Source: Nissolia schottii (lineage: Eukaryota > Streptophyta > Magnoliopsida > Fabales > Fabaceae). From it: a stretch of DNA of 64,000 bases. Under the pieces are notes generated by a model. The model worked only from the letters and a program-made list of their open reading frames with translations, was not told the DNA's origin and ran no database searches. Positions 34,984 to 47,760 of the stretch are shown one piece after another (the stretch's first letter is position 1; each line of letters begins with the position of its first letter). A program made the position numbers and the translations under genes. Location: contig QANU01095819.1 in NCBI GenBank assembly GCA_003254905.1, forward strand, positions 1,636,566 through 1,700,565, given 5' to 3'.

Positions 34984-36364
34984 ATGGCTGGCATAGCATT
35001 TGGACGCTTTGATGATTCTTTCAGTTTGGGATCTATCAAGGCCTATCTTGCAGAGTTCATCTCAACCTTGCTCTTTGTTTTTGCTGGTGTTGGTTCTGCC
35101 ATAGCATATGGTTAGTTAGAATTTTCTCTGCTTTGCCTAAGACAAGACATGGATTTTTTCACCATGATAAGATATGACATTGCAGAAAAATAACTCTTTT
35201 ATGTAAATAAAAAGTAACAAAAAAAGAAAGGGTATCTTATAACATAAGATATCTTTATTCTGTCCATGCAGAAAGTTTGCGAACCAAAACACTTAGAAAA
35301 TGCTGACTTCTTGTTTTTTGTTCTGTTTTTGGGCAGGTAAGTTGACATCAGATGCAGCTCTTGATCCTGCTGGGTTGGTAGCAGTTGCTGTTTGCCATGG
35401 TTTTGCTCTCTTTGTTGCTGTCTCAGTTGGTGCCAACATTTCTGGTGGCCATGTCAACCCTGCTGTCACCTTTGGCCTCGCCGTCGGCGGCCAGATCACC
35501 ATCCTGACTGGCATCTTCTATGTGATTGCCCAGCTTCTTGGCTCCATTGTCGCTTGCTTGCTCCTCAAGTTTGTCACTGGAGGCTTGGTATGTCTTAATC
35601 TGAACTGAAAGAACTCACCTATGTGTGTGATTCAATCATTTGTGGGTCAACCATGGCATACTTGTAGCATCGTTGCACCAAACAATGCTTCATGCATCAA
35701 CCAAGGGCATATCTGCCATTTTGCTACTAAACATATCAACCACTTTAGCTAACATGACATCACATGACTGGATGACAGTATAAAACATGTTTTATACTGA
35801 CAGTGCATATAGGAATTAAACTCTCATATTAACCATTGAATAAATAAGTCAATCCTAACACTTCATTTCATCTGACCATTAGTATTGTTTCTGTCAACAA
35901 TTCTTGTTACATTATTTTGATTGTGGCACATTTACTCTTAAAATAAAACTCTTATGCTCCAAATTCTAAGAATGGTTGTTACTTTTTGTTTTCAGGCTAT
36001 TCCTATCCACAGTGTTGCTGCTGGAGTTGGAGCACCAGAAGGAGTTGTGACTGAGATCATCATCACATTTGGATTGGTCTACACTGTGTATGCCACGGCA
36101 GCAGACCCCAAGAAGGGTTCATTGGGAACAATTGCACCCATTGCCATTGGTTTCATTGTTGGTGCCAACATCTTGGCTGCAGGGCCATTCTCCGGCGGCT
36201 CGATGAACCCTGCTCGCTCCTTCGGCCCTGCGGTTGTCAGCGGTGACTTCAGTGCCAACTGGATCTACTGGGTTGGACCCCTCATTGGTGGTGGTTTGGC
36301 TGGTGCTATCTATGGCTATGTCTTCATGCCAACTGAGCATGTTCCATTGGCCAGTGATTTTTGA
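34984..36364 (+). CDS. TIP2: Tonoplast intrinsic protein, TIP2 (delta-TIP) type
   Basis: Vacuolar-membrane aquaporin passing water and, in TIP2 proteins, ammonia. Three exons, 34984-35110, 35337-35587 and 35996-36364, encode 248 residues, the usual TIP length. Six membrane helices are visible. Both pore motifs are intact: NPA at 83-85 in [11 protein letters not shown] and NPA at 197-199 in [11 protein letters not shown]. The selectivity filter is TIP2-like, with His63, an Ile in helix 5, Gly194 and Arg200. His131 in loop C matches the extra filter residue described for Arabidopsis TIP2;1. The start codon is the only sensible ATG for this N-terminus. Which TIP2 isoform it is cannot be decided here. 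Confidence 0.97.
35774..35803. repeat. Near-perfect 28-bp palindrome in TIP2 intron 2
   Basis: The palindrome is centred on AAACATGTTT with arms GACAGTATAAAACA and GTCAGTATAAAACA, giving one mismatched position. It resembles the hairpin core of small legume MITEs, but I could not define outer ends. Confidence 0.5.
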
Positions 36365-36411
36365 TTTGATTGAGATTGTTGCCTATGTAATTCCCGTTTC
36401 TAATTCTATGT

Positions 36412-36417
36412 AATAAA
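36412..36417 (+). terminator. Polyadenylation signal AATAAA of TIP2
   Basis: A canonical AATAAA occurs 48 bp after the stop codon in a T-rich 3' region, consistent with the near-upstream element of a plant poly(A) site. Confidence 0.6.
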
Positions 36418-36429
36418 GGAGGAAAAGCA

Positions 36430-38139
36430 ACTTTTTTGCTTTCCTATCTTTTTCTTCTATGTTTTCTCCTATTGTTTTTTGCTTTGCATGTAAAGCCTTT
36501 GGAGTCATCATCATCTTTGTTCTGTTAGAATTCAGTAATGCTTTTTTTTACTTGGGGGACTAGTGTGACATTGCCATCTATCATTCAATTGAACAAATTT
36601 TGACATTTCAAGAGACAATTTATGCTGTAAATTAGGAAAGTGAAAGTTGGTAAAAGCATAAAGCAGATCTTTTTTTGTCAAAAAAGAAATCCTTGACATT
36701 TGATTTGTGTTGGAATTATCAAAATGGCATAATAGGTAGGTGAATTATCAGTGACTTTTTGCCAATGGCACCCTAAAGTTTTGTCACTTAGTCTTTTACA
36801 ATGTAGGATAAAAACAGATGGAAAAAGCAAATAAGGGAGCACTTTCTTAGAAATGAAAACACAAGAATCCTAAAGAGGGAACTGAGATATAATGATCTCT
36901 TGCTTAGTGAAAAGCTTCAACTTAAGTGATTAGGATTGAGATGGAATGAATGACTAATGCCTTTCTGTTTTCACCAATATGTGTATAGCTCAAAAAGGTG
37001 TTAGTGCAGTCCAGCAAAGTGAGAATTATTAATTTTATGCAAAGTTAGAATAGAAAAGGGTCCAAAGCAATAGAATACAAGCAAGGAAAAACAAGTAAAG
37101 GGGTCACATCCAGTGGGAAACACTTGGGTGAAGAGGACCTATGCATCCCCTGGGGACCCTCTACCAGTTTTGAAGATAAGGCTAAAGGCTGCAAATGGCT
37201 AAAGGCTAGGACACTGTCAAAGAGTTCCTTCCACCAACGCATACTCACTGTTTCTATGAAACTGTAGTAGCAATGTGCATTATGTCTGCTGAGTTCTACC
37301 AGGAGAAAGAGAACTAAGGTGTAATGTTATTCGTATATATCGAGAGGTGTACATAGTCATAGATACTAAGAAATAAATGAGCGCGATCACACTATTAAGA
37401 GAGAAAAAGAAATAGAGGTGGATCCGGCTCATTTGTTTCTTGATGTCTATGCCTATGTATATCTACTTATATTCTAATAACATATCTCAAATTGAAGACT
37501 TGAAGTTCTTGCATTTCATAAGTGCAGAATCTAGCACCAATTTTCTCTGTCCTGCTAAAGATTTGGTGGGTGCTGTTGATATGCAATGCGTGCGCACCAA
37601 ATTTATGATAAGAGTTGCATTTAATATAGCACGAGAGCCAAATGGTCCTTGCAGGAACATCCACATTTTTGCATTTAGCAAAATTGGAACCAATTTATAA
37701 GGGAAAGAAGTCGAGTTATTTCCCCTAATTTGAATGTTTAAGAGAAGCAACATGAATATCTTTGATTTAAAAGAAAACTTTTCCCATTTTTATTTTTTCA
37801 CTCCAAATTTGATGAAAAATGTTGATGTATTTTCAAGAATAATACTTGGTAGTTTGAGACTTCGTATTCAAATTTATCAGATGTTCATATATTTTCTTCT
37901 TCTTTTTTTCTCCCTCCTTACCATTCACCCGAACCTTGTGACATCAACATTGACGTATTAACGAATATAACCTCAATGAAGAGGTTTAGGAGAAAATGTA
38001 CACTGCAACAAACTTTTGCTATATATTTTCTTTTATTTTTCCATGAAGTGACTCTTAATGACAGAATGTAACTCGTAGTTACATATATTTCCAAGATTAT
38101 CTTGATGATTTGGGATGAAGCAAGAACAAAAATGCTTCA
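36430..38139. other. Spacer between TIP2 and PnsB3
   Basis: The neighbouring genes converge here. I saw no gene; the open frames near 37440-37960 are short and unlike known proteins. Confidence 0.5.
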
Positions 38140-39221
38140 TTACTTTTCACTACGAAGACTCTCTAAGTCAAACTCTTCATCCTTATCGTATTTCCATTGA
38201 TGCCCTTTCCACTCTGGTAGTTGTTGGATCACAACCTGCATTAATTGAAATGGAAAATCAACATAAAGTGAAGCAAGAATACTTGATCCAATCCAAGAAA
38301 AGCATAAAATCATTTCATTTACCGCCCCTGTGGAATCTGGTTTGCCAACAGTTACTTGGCATGCTAACCTCCAGTTCTTTGGTTTCTGGAAAAGCACAAG
38401 ATAAAAACAGATGACATAACCCATTTTCCTTAGCCACACAAGCAGGGCATTCATTGTCAATAAGAATATCATAAAGTTAGCTAGCATTTAGTAATTCACC
38501 CTCTTGAGTTTTTCTTTCTCTTTATCAGTGCGAGGGTTCAGAAGCCCCGAATCTTCAAGAACCTAACCGCCGCAATTGCAACAATACAATCTCATTAGTT
38601 ATGGACAAGAAAGTTACAAGTATCATAATCTCAGTTGTTCATACTATAACTTACCTCCACCATACATGTGGCACAAGTTCCACCCCCTGCACAATTCAAT
38701 AAAGGTCTAGCCTGAAAAGTAGAAGAAGAAGAATTAACAGAAGGAACCGCATATGTGAGCACAGTCAACAAAGTTTATTAATATATCATGCAGTTATATA
38801 TGCTTACATAGGGTCCATAGAGATCAATATTGGAATCCATCATAATTTTCCTAAGCTTCTGGCCGCCACAAGCAGTGCGGTAGTGAATATCTGGTGTTCC
38901 ATCTGGTAGCAACACTGACTGAACCAACCCCACCACCCCCGAAAAAAGGTGTGAAGGCAAACGTTGTAGAGTAGTAGAATTACATGTAAAGGATAATTGC
39001 ATTTTGAAACTTACACTGACAAAAGCGAAGCCGACAGAGGTGGTTTGTGAGACAGTGTCCTTGTCAGGGACAGTGCCAACTGCTTCAACTCTTGTTCTAA
39101 CACAGGCGAGACGCTTAGAAGGAGGATGGATGGCTCTGCTGCTGCTGCCGCTGCTGCCGCCATGAGAGTGAGAGGATAGAGAGCGCAAGGCTTGGGAGGT
39201 GCTGAGTTGGAGGAGTGACAT
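38140..39221 (-). CDS. PNSB3: Photosynthetic NDH subunit of subcomplex B 3 (2Fe-2S ferredoxin-like)
   Basis: Chloroplast thylakoid protein, NDF4 in Arabidopsis, needed for the NDH complex in cyclic electron flow. Six exons on the minus strand, all in phase 0: 39221-39015, 38918-38808, 38711-38655, 38562-38500, 38385-38323 and 38235-38140, giving 198 residues. The Ser/Arg-rich start (about 1-45) is a likely transit peptide. The ferredoxin-like part has CAGGGTCATC followed about 35 residues later by LACQ, fitting a [2Fe-2S] ligand set with one extra residue in the first spacing, as in this family. The end reads VVIQQLPEWKGHQW. The exon 1/2 junction has a second possible splice choice that changes one or two residues. 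Confidence 0.9.
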
Positions 39222-39405
39222 TATTATTTGAATTTGAGTTTCAGTGTGCTTGCTTGCTCCATCAATCTTATCTATCTCATTTCATACCATACAGCCTGGA
39301 GGGGAAATGACCAAAAGATCCTCAAGGGTACGTGCGTCTTTTCATAACAAAACAGAGAAGAGCCTTAAAACCCTTCTTGGGTCGGGAGAGATTTAAGGGA
39401 CTGAA
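39222..39405. promoter_or_regulatory. Bidirectional promoter region of PNSB3 and tRNase Z
   Basis: Only 184 bp separate the two divergent start codons, so both promoters and leaders must share this stretch. It has no clear TATA box near either start and contains an AAACCCTT telo-box-like motif near 39367, which is common upstream of plant organelle and translation genes. Confidence 0.65.
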
Positions 39406-42400
39406 ATGGCCCACGTCTCAAACTTGCGCCTCGTCTCCCCATTCTCCCTCTCCAAACCCACTCTTCAATTTCAACTCCCATTTCGATCTCTTTTGACGCT
39501 AATCGCTTCCTCTTCCTCTTCCTCTTCCAGACGACACCGTAACGCTCCTCCCCCTCTTATCCGCAGCAGAAGCAGAGAAGGCAAGTCAATGCAGGCGGAG
39601 ACCAACTCCTCCTCCTCCTCCTCCTCCTCCTCCGTTGGCTTCAACAGGCGAAGGGCGGAGGGCCGAGACAAGAACGATGCTCCCAAGAACCTCCAATTGA
39701 AACAGCGCAAGCTCAATCCCGTCAATACCATCTCCTATCTACAGATTTTGGGAACCGGATTCGATACTCAGGATACTTCTCCTTCCGTACTCCTTTTCTT
39801 TGACAAACAACGCTTCATCTTTAACGCCGGAGAGGTACCTCCCTCTCACTCCCTTTTCTCTTCGTGTATTTACAGTGATTGTTTAGTGAACGCTTTTTGG
39901 CATGTTTTAATCTGAATTTGTATGTGATATTTGTTTCAGGGATTACAACGATTTTGCACTGAGCATAAGATTAGGTTATCCAAGGTAATCAATCACGTAG
40001 TTGAGTTTGAAATTCTTTATCTTTGGCATTATTGATTATCAGCTCATGAAAAGATCCTCTCTCTTTCAGATAGATCACATATTTCTTTCTCGTGTGTCTT
40101 CGGAGACTGCAGGCGGCCTTCCAGGCACGTCTTGTTAATAACCTTGTGGTTTTAGTTGATATTCATATCATGCATTGTACTAAGATACTATAATTTGGTA
40201 TTTAGATTGGATTTCTGCTTTACTGGATTATTACTAAAACTTGATGTTTAGAGTCTTAGACGTGAAATACTCACAATTAGTCTTCAACTCCTCGCAGGTT
40301 TACTGCTTACGTTGGCCGGCATGGGAGATGAGGGGATGTCCGTGAGTAACAGATTAACTTCGTCTAATCCTCCATTTCTGTCATGTATGCTTCTTGTGAA
40401 TGATAGCCACTTTTGATTTGCAGGTCAATATATGGGGCCCTTCAGACCTTAAGTATTTAGTAGATGCCATGAGATCTTTTATTCCCAATGCTGCCATGGT
40501 TCACACAAGGAGCTTCGGGCCTACGTTCACCACTAATGAGTCTGCTGTGCTGGCTCGATGTAAGCTTTCGGACCCTATTGTTCTTGTTGATGATGAGGTG
40601 GTCAAAATATCGGCCATTATCCTACAACCACGCCGCCTTGAAGGTCAGCTCCTGACACCTTCAGAGAGTCCTTCACAAGAGAGGATGGATCATAGTCCAG
40701 AGACCCTTAACTCACCCAATGGAAAAAAACAGCCTGCTGCCAAGCTTGGTGATATGTCTGTAGTATATGTTTGTGAACTGCCTGAGATCAAGGGAAAATT
40801 TGATCTGGAGAAAGCTAAGGCCCTCGGTCTCAGACCTGGGCCAAAGTACCGGGAACTGCAACTTGGAAATTCAGTGAAATCAGATCGCGAGAATATTATG
40901 GTAAGCCTCAAAACTGGAACACTTTATCTGCCCAAAGCAGGGTAGTAGGAAATTTAGAAAATGAAATGTAATGTAGATAGGTATATATTTCAATCGCCAT
41001 TGTATGAGCTTTAGTTTATTTTAATTTGATGCTGGCCTTCCATGCATCTTAATGTAACTATTTGTCTGCAACTTTAGGTTCATCCAAGCGATGTCTTGGG
41101 TCCTTCTGTTCCTGGTCCCATTGTACTCCTTGTTGATTGCCCAACAGAGTCTCATTTGGAAACGTTATTGTCCGTACAATCACTCACTAGTTATTATGAT
41201 CAAGTGAGCAGCCCGCCAGAAGCTGATAAGAGTGTCACGTGTGTTATTCACTTAAGCCCTGCATCTGTTGTAAGTTGTTCAAGTTACCAAAAATGGATGA
41301 AGAAATTTGGTTCTGCACAGCATGTTATAGCTGGGCATGAAAAGTAAGGTGCTAGTCTTTCTGGAAAGTCCTTTTTTTGGGTTCTGCTACCTGTCTTATT
41401 AATGATGACTCTTGTTTGCTGCTGATGTTTTCAGGAAGAATGTAGAGATTCCAATTTTGAAATCGAGTGCAAGAATTGCTTCTCGACTTAATTATTTGTG
41501 TCCTCAGTTCTTTCCAGCTCCAGGATATTGGTCTCATTCAAATCATAATTTGGGCTCTCTTGCTTCAAGTGAGGTTAGTCACAATTTGCTAGAAGAAGAA
41601 TTTGTTTTCCTGGACAACAGTAGTTAAGACAAAAGCATATAAATGAGTCTAATTGAAGTGTTTGATTTGATTCTTTTGCAGGGTTCTTTTTCAGAGCTTT
41701 CTAAAGTAATTTCTGCTGAAAATCTTCTCAAGGTATGACTTGGCCTTGCTCTCTTTGTGCTTGTAGAAGTCTTTGTATAAAAGCTTTAAGAGTCTGAAAA
41801 GCATGTAATTGTGCTGCTTACTGCGCCAACTTTCTTTAAAGATAATTTGTCACCTTAGGGCTATCATTTCACTTTTTGGTTGTTATATCTTATATCTTGC
41901 TTCTGCCATGTTCATATATCGATAAATACATTACCAACTCTATGCTATACAGTTTACTTTGCGACCTTTTGCTCATCTCGGGTTGGATAGATCTTGTATT
42001 CCGACTACCGTGGCTTCCTCAGAAATCATTGATGAGTTACTGTCAGAGATTCCAGAGGTCGTGGAAGCAGCTCAGCATGTAAGTCAGCTCTGGCAATCCA
42101 ATCAGACAAAGGAGGATTTAGTTCCTGTGGCAGATCAAAAGATGATGATTGAGGAACCATGGCTGTGTGCTGCAGCTAGTGTTCCTGCTTGTTTGGAGAA
42201 AATAAGGAGAGATGACATGGAGATAGTTCTTCTTGGAACTGGTTCGTCCCAGCCATCCAAGTACCGCAATGTGAGCTCAATATATCTAAATCTTTTCTCA
42301 AAAGGAGGTTTGCTCTTGGATTGTGGTGAAGGAACCTTGGGACAACTTAAGAGAAGGCAAGTCTATCCATATTCTCAAAATTCACGCTTATTGTACTGCA

Positions 42401-43487
42401 CTTGTTTGCTCTTTTAATCTGAATTGTTGATTGACGTATCCCTTTGAAACAGATATGGTGTTAGTGGTGCTGATGATGCTGTGAGAGATTTAAAGTGTAT
42501 TTGGATTTCACATATTCATGCTGATCACCATACAGGCTTAGCTAGGATCCTAGCTCTGCGCCGTGATTTGCTGAAGGGGGTGCCTCATGAACCAGTGCTT
42601 GTTGTAGGGCCAAGACAGCTCAAGAGATATTTAGATGCATACCAAAGACTAGAAGATTTAGATATGATGTTTCTTGACTGCATGCACACCACGGCATCTT
42701 CATTGGATGCTTTTGAGGATGCAAACAATAATAATAGGGAATCAATTGAAGCAAAAGTTGATTCAACTTTGTTTGCTAAAGGATCTCGTATGCAAAGCTA
42801 TTGGAAAAGACCAGGAAGTCCTGTTGACAAAGACGCAGTTTCTCCTATAGTGGAGAAATTTAAGGGGGTAATCCAGGAAGCTGGTCTGAAGACCTTGATT
42901 AGTTTCCCTGTTGTACATTGTCCACAGGCATTTGGTGTTGCTCTAGAAGCAGCAGAGAGGTCTAATACTGTTGGAAAAGTGATACCTGGATGGAAGATTG
43001 TTTATTCTGGTGACACAAGGCCCTGCCCAGAGTTAGTAGAAGCATCTCGAGGCGCAACAGTTCTTATACACGAGGCAAGTAGAAACAAACCCTATTGAAG
43101 TGTTTCTACTTTAATGCATCAATAGTGAGGCAGCTCTTATGATTTGTTTGTTAATTGATGCAGGCAACTTTTGAAGATGCTATGGTGGAGGAAGCCATAG
43201 CGAAAAACCACAGCACCACAAATGAAGCCATACAAATGGGAGACTCTGCTGATGCATATCGAATTGTACTCACTCATTTCAGCCAAAGATATCCGAAAAT
43301 CCCTGTATTCGATGAATCACACATGCATAAAACGTGTGTTGCATTTGACATGATGAGTATCAATGTGGCAGATTTGCCTGTGCTTCCCAAGGTCCTTCCA
43401 TATTTGAAATTGCTTTTCAGAAATGAAATGATAGTTGATGAATCAGATGTAGTAGTAGATGCTGTGGCTTCGGCTTCGGCTTCTTAA
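39406..43487 (+). CDS. TRZ4: tRNase Z, long form (TRZ3/TRZ4-type)
   Basis: Endonuclease removing 3' trailers from precursor tRNAs. Eleven exons: 39406-39834, 39940-39984, 40070-40124, 40298-40341, 40424-40900, 41078-41343, 41435-41573, 41682-41732, 41953-42356, 42453-43074, 43164-43487; total 951 residues, normal for long plant tRNase Z. The Ser/Arg-rich N-terminus fits organelle targeting. The N-terminal half is the degenerate metallo-beta-lactamase domain; the C-terminal half carries LLGTGSSQPSKYRNVSS and the zinc motif SHIHADHHTG with His657, His659, Asp661 and His662. Later ligands appear in SGDTRP and LTHFSQRY. Introns 3, 9 and 10 use GC donors. Arabidopsis TRZ4 (At3g16260) also lies beside the PnsB3 gene, which favours that orthologue. 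Confidence 0.95.
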
Positions 43488-44117
43488 CACAATGGACTCA
43501 GTTATATTTATTGATTTTTCCCCCTCATTTTTCCTTGGCTAGCCCATGCAGTTTCGTCAACAGATTAAAATGGATTTGCGTTCTAAGCTTTTTTTTTTTT
43601 TTTCCTTTTCTTTTTCGGGATTATTTTAATTTCGCTCATTGTGTGTTTTAGTTAGGTATTATCAGTAGTTTGTCATATTGAGTGGTGAATATTAAGTTAG
43701 CCATTCTAATTTTCAACATAGAAATATTAAAAATCAATTTGAAGTTAGTGGATTAATAGCGAAATGTGAATCACTTATGTTGGCACCGTTGTAACAATCA
43801 AGAGTACCAAAAACTATAATAACTGGCTAATGTTAGTTAGTACGAGGGGATGACGGTGGACACTTACGGTGTACCTAAAATATTATACGTGGAAACTATA
43901 TTTATCAACTTTTGAAATTAATTTTGATATTCTAAGTGTAATTAAAAAAAAATGTATGATTTTGAGAGTAGATAGCAGGAGGGATGAGAGGTAGTTACGG
44001 TCCTAAATGCGTGCAGTTTGTATTTGAACAATGTGCGGTTCTGCGATGTTTGTTGTTCCATCACCTACGACGCAGACACTCTCCTCTTCCCTTTCCCGTT
44101 CTTGTTCTCTTCAATCA
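43488..44117. other. Spacer between tRNase Z and ALIS genes
   Basis: It contains the 3' region of the tRNase Z gene and the 5' region of the ALIS gene. A long T run at about 43591-43603 is the only marked feature. Confidence 0.5.
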
Positions 44118-44122
44118 ATGAC

Positions 44123-46643
44123 ATGCCTTCCTCTCCCTCTTCCTCTTCCACTGCATTAATCACAGCAACCACCATGGATATGCCTTCTGACACCCCCCCT
44201 GCCCCCAAGAAGCTTTCTAAGAAACCCAAATGTCTCTTTACATGTTTTTGTTTCCCTTTTAATCTCATCATTCATTTGTTGCCTTCATTTACAACAACCC
44301 TATTGTAATTTTCATTTGAATATTGTGTAGATTCAAAGTTCTCACAGCAAGAGCTTCCTGCATGGAAACCAATTCTTACACCTGGATGGGTAGGTATGCT
44401 AATATTTCAATCGTGCTTTTTGGTATTTTTATTTTTATTTATAATGAGTGATTTAATCTTTTTGTTTTCTTTTCTCTTTCTAGGTCATTGCCACATTTAC
44501 TGTCATAGGAATCATCTTCATCCCTGTTGGTCTGGCTGCATTGTTTTCATCAGAGAGTGTAATTTCTCATACTTGTCCCTATGCATGTAATACCTCACAT
44601 AGTGGGAAAAGGCTTAGTTGTAGTTGTTGTTGTTGTTGTGGTATATTGATCAAGAAATTAAAATACTGATTGATGCAGGTGGAGGAAGCTATTTTCCGGT
44701 ATGACGACACATGCCTTCCTAATGCACATGCTGAAAGTGCAGTGACATTTGTCAAAAGTGATTTGAGCAACAAGACTTGCACCAAAACATGGACTGTTAG
44801 TACAGTTCCCTCTAACCTTGACATGTTCGAATTTTTCAATATAAACTTAATCCACTCTGTTTCTGCAGCAAATCTGTTTTGTTTCTGTTTTTGTTTTTGT
44901 TTTCTTGAACTCTATCCATTTCCTTGTTTAGTATTATGATTTGGGATGCAAACTGATTCAAAATAATTTGTTGTGAACTTGCAGGTTGAGCATAAAATGC
45001 AAGCCCCTATCTATATCTATTATCAGCTTGATAATTTCTATCAGAACCATCGCAGGTATGTACAATTTACTAGTAAAATGTACATACATATTGCGGTATA
45101 GAATCTGTTGTAAATCCCGGCATATGCACAAGTGCGGTTGATATTTGATGCATTGTTCTTCTTCATATTACATATAAGAAAGGCCTTATTTCTATTTTAG
45201 TTATTCAGCAATTTCTTCTCCATGCTGTTCACAATTTAATTAATATTGGATTCAAGAGTGCTAGACAGCGAGAAATTTTTACCTGAAATTAAGTGCCAGA
45301 TTGATGTCATATGGTATAGTTACCTTTGGATAAGTAAGTGAGTCCTACCACTAGATTTAATCCAACCATCGCCATGATTTATGTCCAAAAACTGGGTTAC
45401 ATCTTTGCACCCGTGTAGCCTTCTTCGGTTGGATCCTATAAAGTACTTCTTATTGGCCTCATTTTGTTCTGAATGCTGATATGATTTCTGCTGATTGTTA
45501 CAGATATGTTAAGAGTAGAAATGACCAGCAACTGTCCTCTAAGAAATCTGAAGCGGACACAACCAATTGTTTTCCTGAACACAAAACAAAAGATAGTCAG
45601 CCTATTGTTCCCTGCGGCCTCATCGCATGGAGTTTGTTCAATGATACATACAAATTTTCAATGAACAACAAGGATTTGACGATAAACAAAAAGGACATAG
45701 CATGGGGGAGTGACAGAAGGAAGAAATTTGGGTCTGATGTTTATCCAAAGAATTTTCAGGCCGGAGCTTTGATTGGGGGTGCGAAACTCAATGAGAGCAT
45801 ACCTGTAAAAATTTCTTCATTTCACTATACTTATTTCATTTTTCGTTTTGAGGAAGAGTCTTCTGCGCAATGGTAAGGTTGATGCTGCATTGTGGCTGAG
45901 GTGTCACATGTTCAAATCCTGTGAACAGCCTTTTTGCTTGTAGGGTAAAAAGACTGCATTATCTGCTCTCCTTAGCTAGTGGGGGGATCGTGCATTGGCC
46001 ACACTTTATATTTTGTTTTCTTCTTCTTCTTCTTTGATATGTGTGTTTACACGTTAACTTGTTTGGCATGCACCAGTTGAGTGAACAAGAGGATCTAATC
46101 GTTTGGATGCGAACAGCAGCGCTACCGTCTTTCAGAAAACTATATGGGAAGTTAGAGTCAGACCTTGAAGTGAATGATAAGATAGACATAATAATAGAGA
46201 ACCATTATAACACATACGAGTTTGGTGGCAAAAAGACGCTGATCCTATCAACCGCAACTTGGATTGGAGGGAAAAATCCTTTCCTTGGGATGGCATACCT
46301 TGTCATTGGTGGTGTATCCTTGGCATTCGCTATAGCATTCATACTTCTCTATGTTATCAAGCCAAGGTAAAGCAAATTCGTTAATGTTCATGCAGTAATA
46401 GAATTTTCTTGCTTTAATCTAGTTATTCTTTGACACATCAGTAAATGTGAGTCATCGTTGTCTCCTAAACCATTTACTGATGTGTTAAACAATAAATGCA
46501 TCAGATCAAGAGCATACGAAAATTTCTCTCTCTTTTTTTTATCAAGTACTTGCCAGCTGACATGGCTACATTGCTCTATGTGCAGACCTCTTGGGGATCC
46601 ATCCTACTTGTCTTGGAACAAAAATCCAGGGATCCTAAAATGA
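44123..46643 (+). CDS. ALIS: ALA-interacting subunit (LEM3/CDC50 family)
   Basis: Beta subunit of P4-ATPase phospholipid flippases (ALA proteins), needed for their exit from the ER and for activity. Eight exons: 44123-44231, 44331-44389, 44484-44558, 44679-44795, 44985-45055, 45504-45804, 46077-46366, 46586-46643, giving 359 residues. Transmembrane helix 1 is at about 57-77 (VIATFTVIGIIFIPVGLAAL). A large lumenal loop has family landmarks IYIYYQLDNFYQNHRRYVKS, CGLIAWSLFND and an NHYNTY sequence. Helix 2 lies near the C-terminus (AYLVIGGVSLAFAIAFILLY). The start could instead be the in-frame ATG at 44174. An out-of-frame ATG at 44118 overlaps the start and may lower translation. The family member (ALIS1-5) is not assigned. 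Confidence 0.93.
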
Positions 46644-47760
46644 TACGGATGATTCCAATCTTATTTTGAGTTTGACAAATCCATTACCTAATTCCCATGT
46701 CATTGATTTTCTGGATGATGCTTAGTTTTGTTTTAACTTGACTACTAGATGTGTGAAGAACAAGTAACTTTTGAGTGTAAATAAACGTTTTCTTATTCAT
46801 GTAGTATTTATTGTATGTTACAAATTTTGAGCTGAAAAAGAGCCTGCAACATGTGCTCCTTGTGCAAAGTTATGTTGCTACACATCTAGTATTCTTCCGT
46901 ATATCAGTTTCAGATAATTTGGTGAGCCATTTAATGATTGATACCTTACGGTATTTCCTTCAATGGAAAATTGTAATTAATGCCGTCAGGTTCAGGAAAT
47001 AGTTGAGCTCAATTTCATCTACAATGATGTAATTTTTTACTCTCTTGGAAATAAGATCTGTCTCCTTCTGTTAATTGAAACAAACTGCCCTCTTTGTGTA
47101 ATCGATTATTATCTTTGTTAACCTTTCTCTTTTGGATTTCACATGCTAATTTGAACCCTTGAGAGGGGAATTTCTCTTCTGAACATTCCGGTCATATTTT
47201 GACCTTAACAAGCTTCATACATAATTGTTATTTTTTTTCCCATATGTTACTCCATACCATTCTAGAAATTCTTGTGTAATTATGAAGTGTCATGTTAAAT
47301 ATGTTTTTGACCATATAAAAATGATCTTTCAGCTTATGCCTTGAGAGGACCCACCATCTAAAACTGAAGTATCATCTTATATGTAGTCAAAACATAACAC
47401 TCCATGAACACACAATAATTTCTCCTCGCTTACCCTACATTATTAGTACAATAACTAATGTGATAGAGCGCAATTTTTTTCTATCCAAAAAATTTTCCTT
47501 GTCCTTTAGTATAGAATCATTTCAATTCTGCCACACCCACAACTCAGATATCAGAAATTCACAGTTGTAGAGGGACAGTAAACTTGAAATGCAACAAATA
47601 ATAACAAACATCACCACCCAATGTACCAATGCTTCTCATTCCTTTAATACTGAAACGTCCACTATGCATACTCTTAACTGTTTTGCAATAAACCAAGTTA
47701 CAGCAAACATCTACCACCACTTCAATTCATAACCCTCCATCACACCCACTTCATTCATAA
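46644..47760. other. Spacer between ALIS and WD40 genes
   Basis: It contains the 3' region of the ALIS gene and the 5' region of the WD40 gene, with a short (ACT)n run at about 47766-47785 just beyond it. No other gene was seen. Confidence 0.5.

Noticed and set aside
37440-37961. Short frames between TIP2 and PnsB3
   Set aside because: Both strands are open by chance in AT-rich sequence; no family match or splice context.
45838-46070. Read-through of ALIS exon 6 into the intron
   Set aside because: The family sequence resumes at 46077 after a good acceptor, so the extension is intronic.
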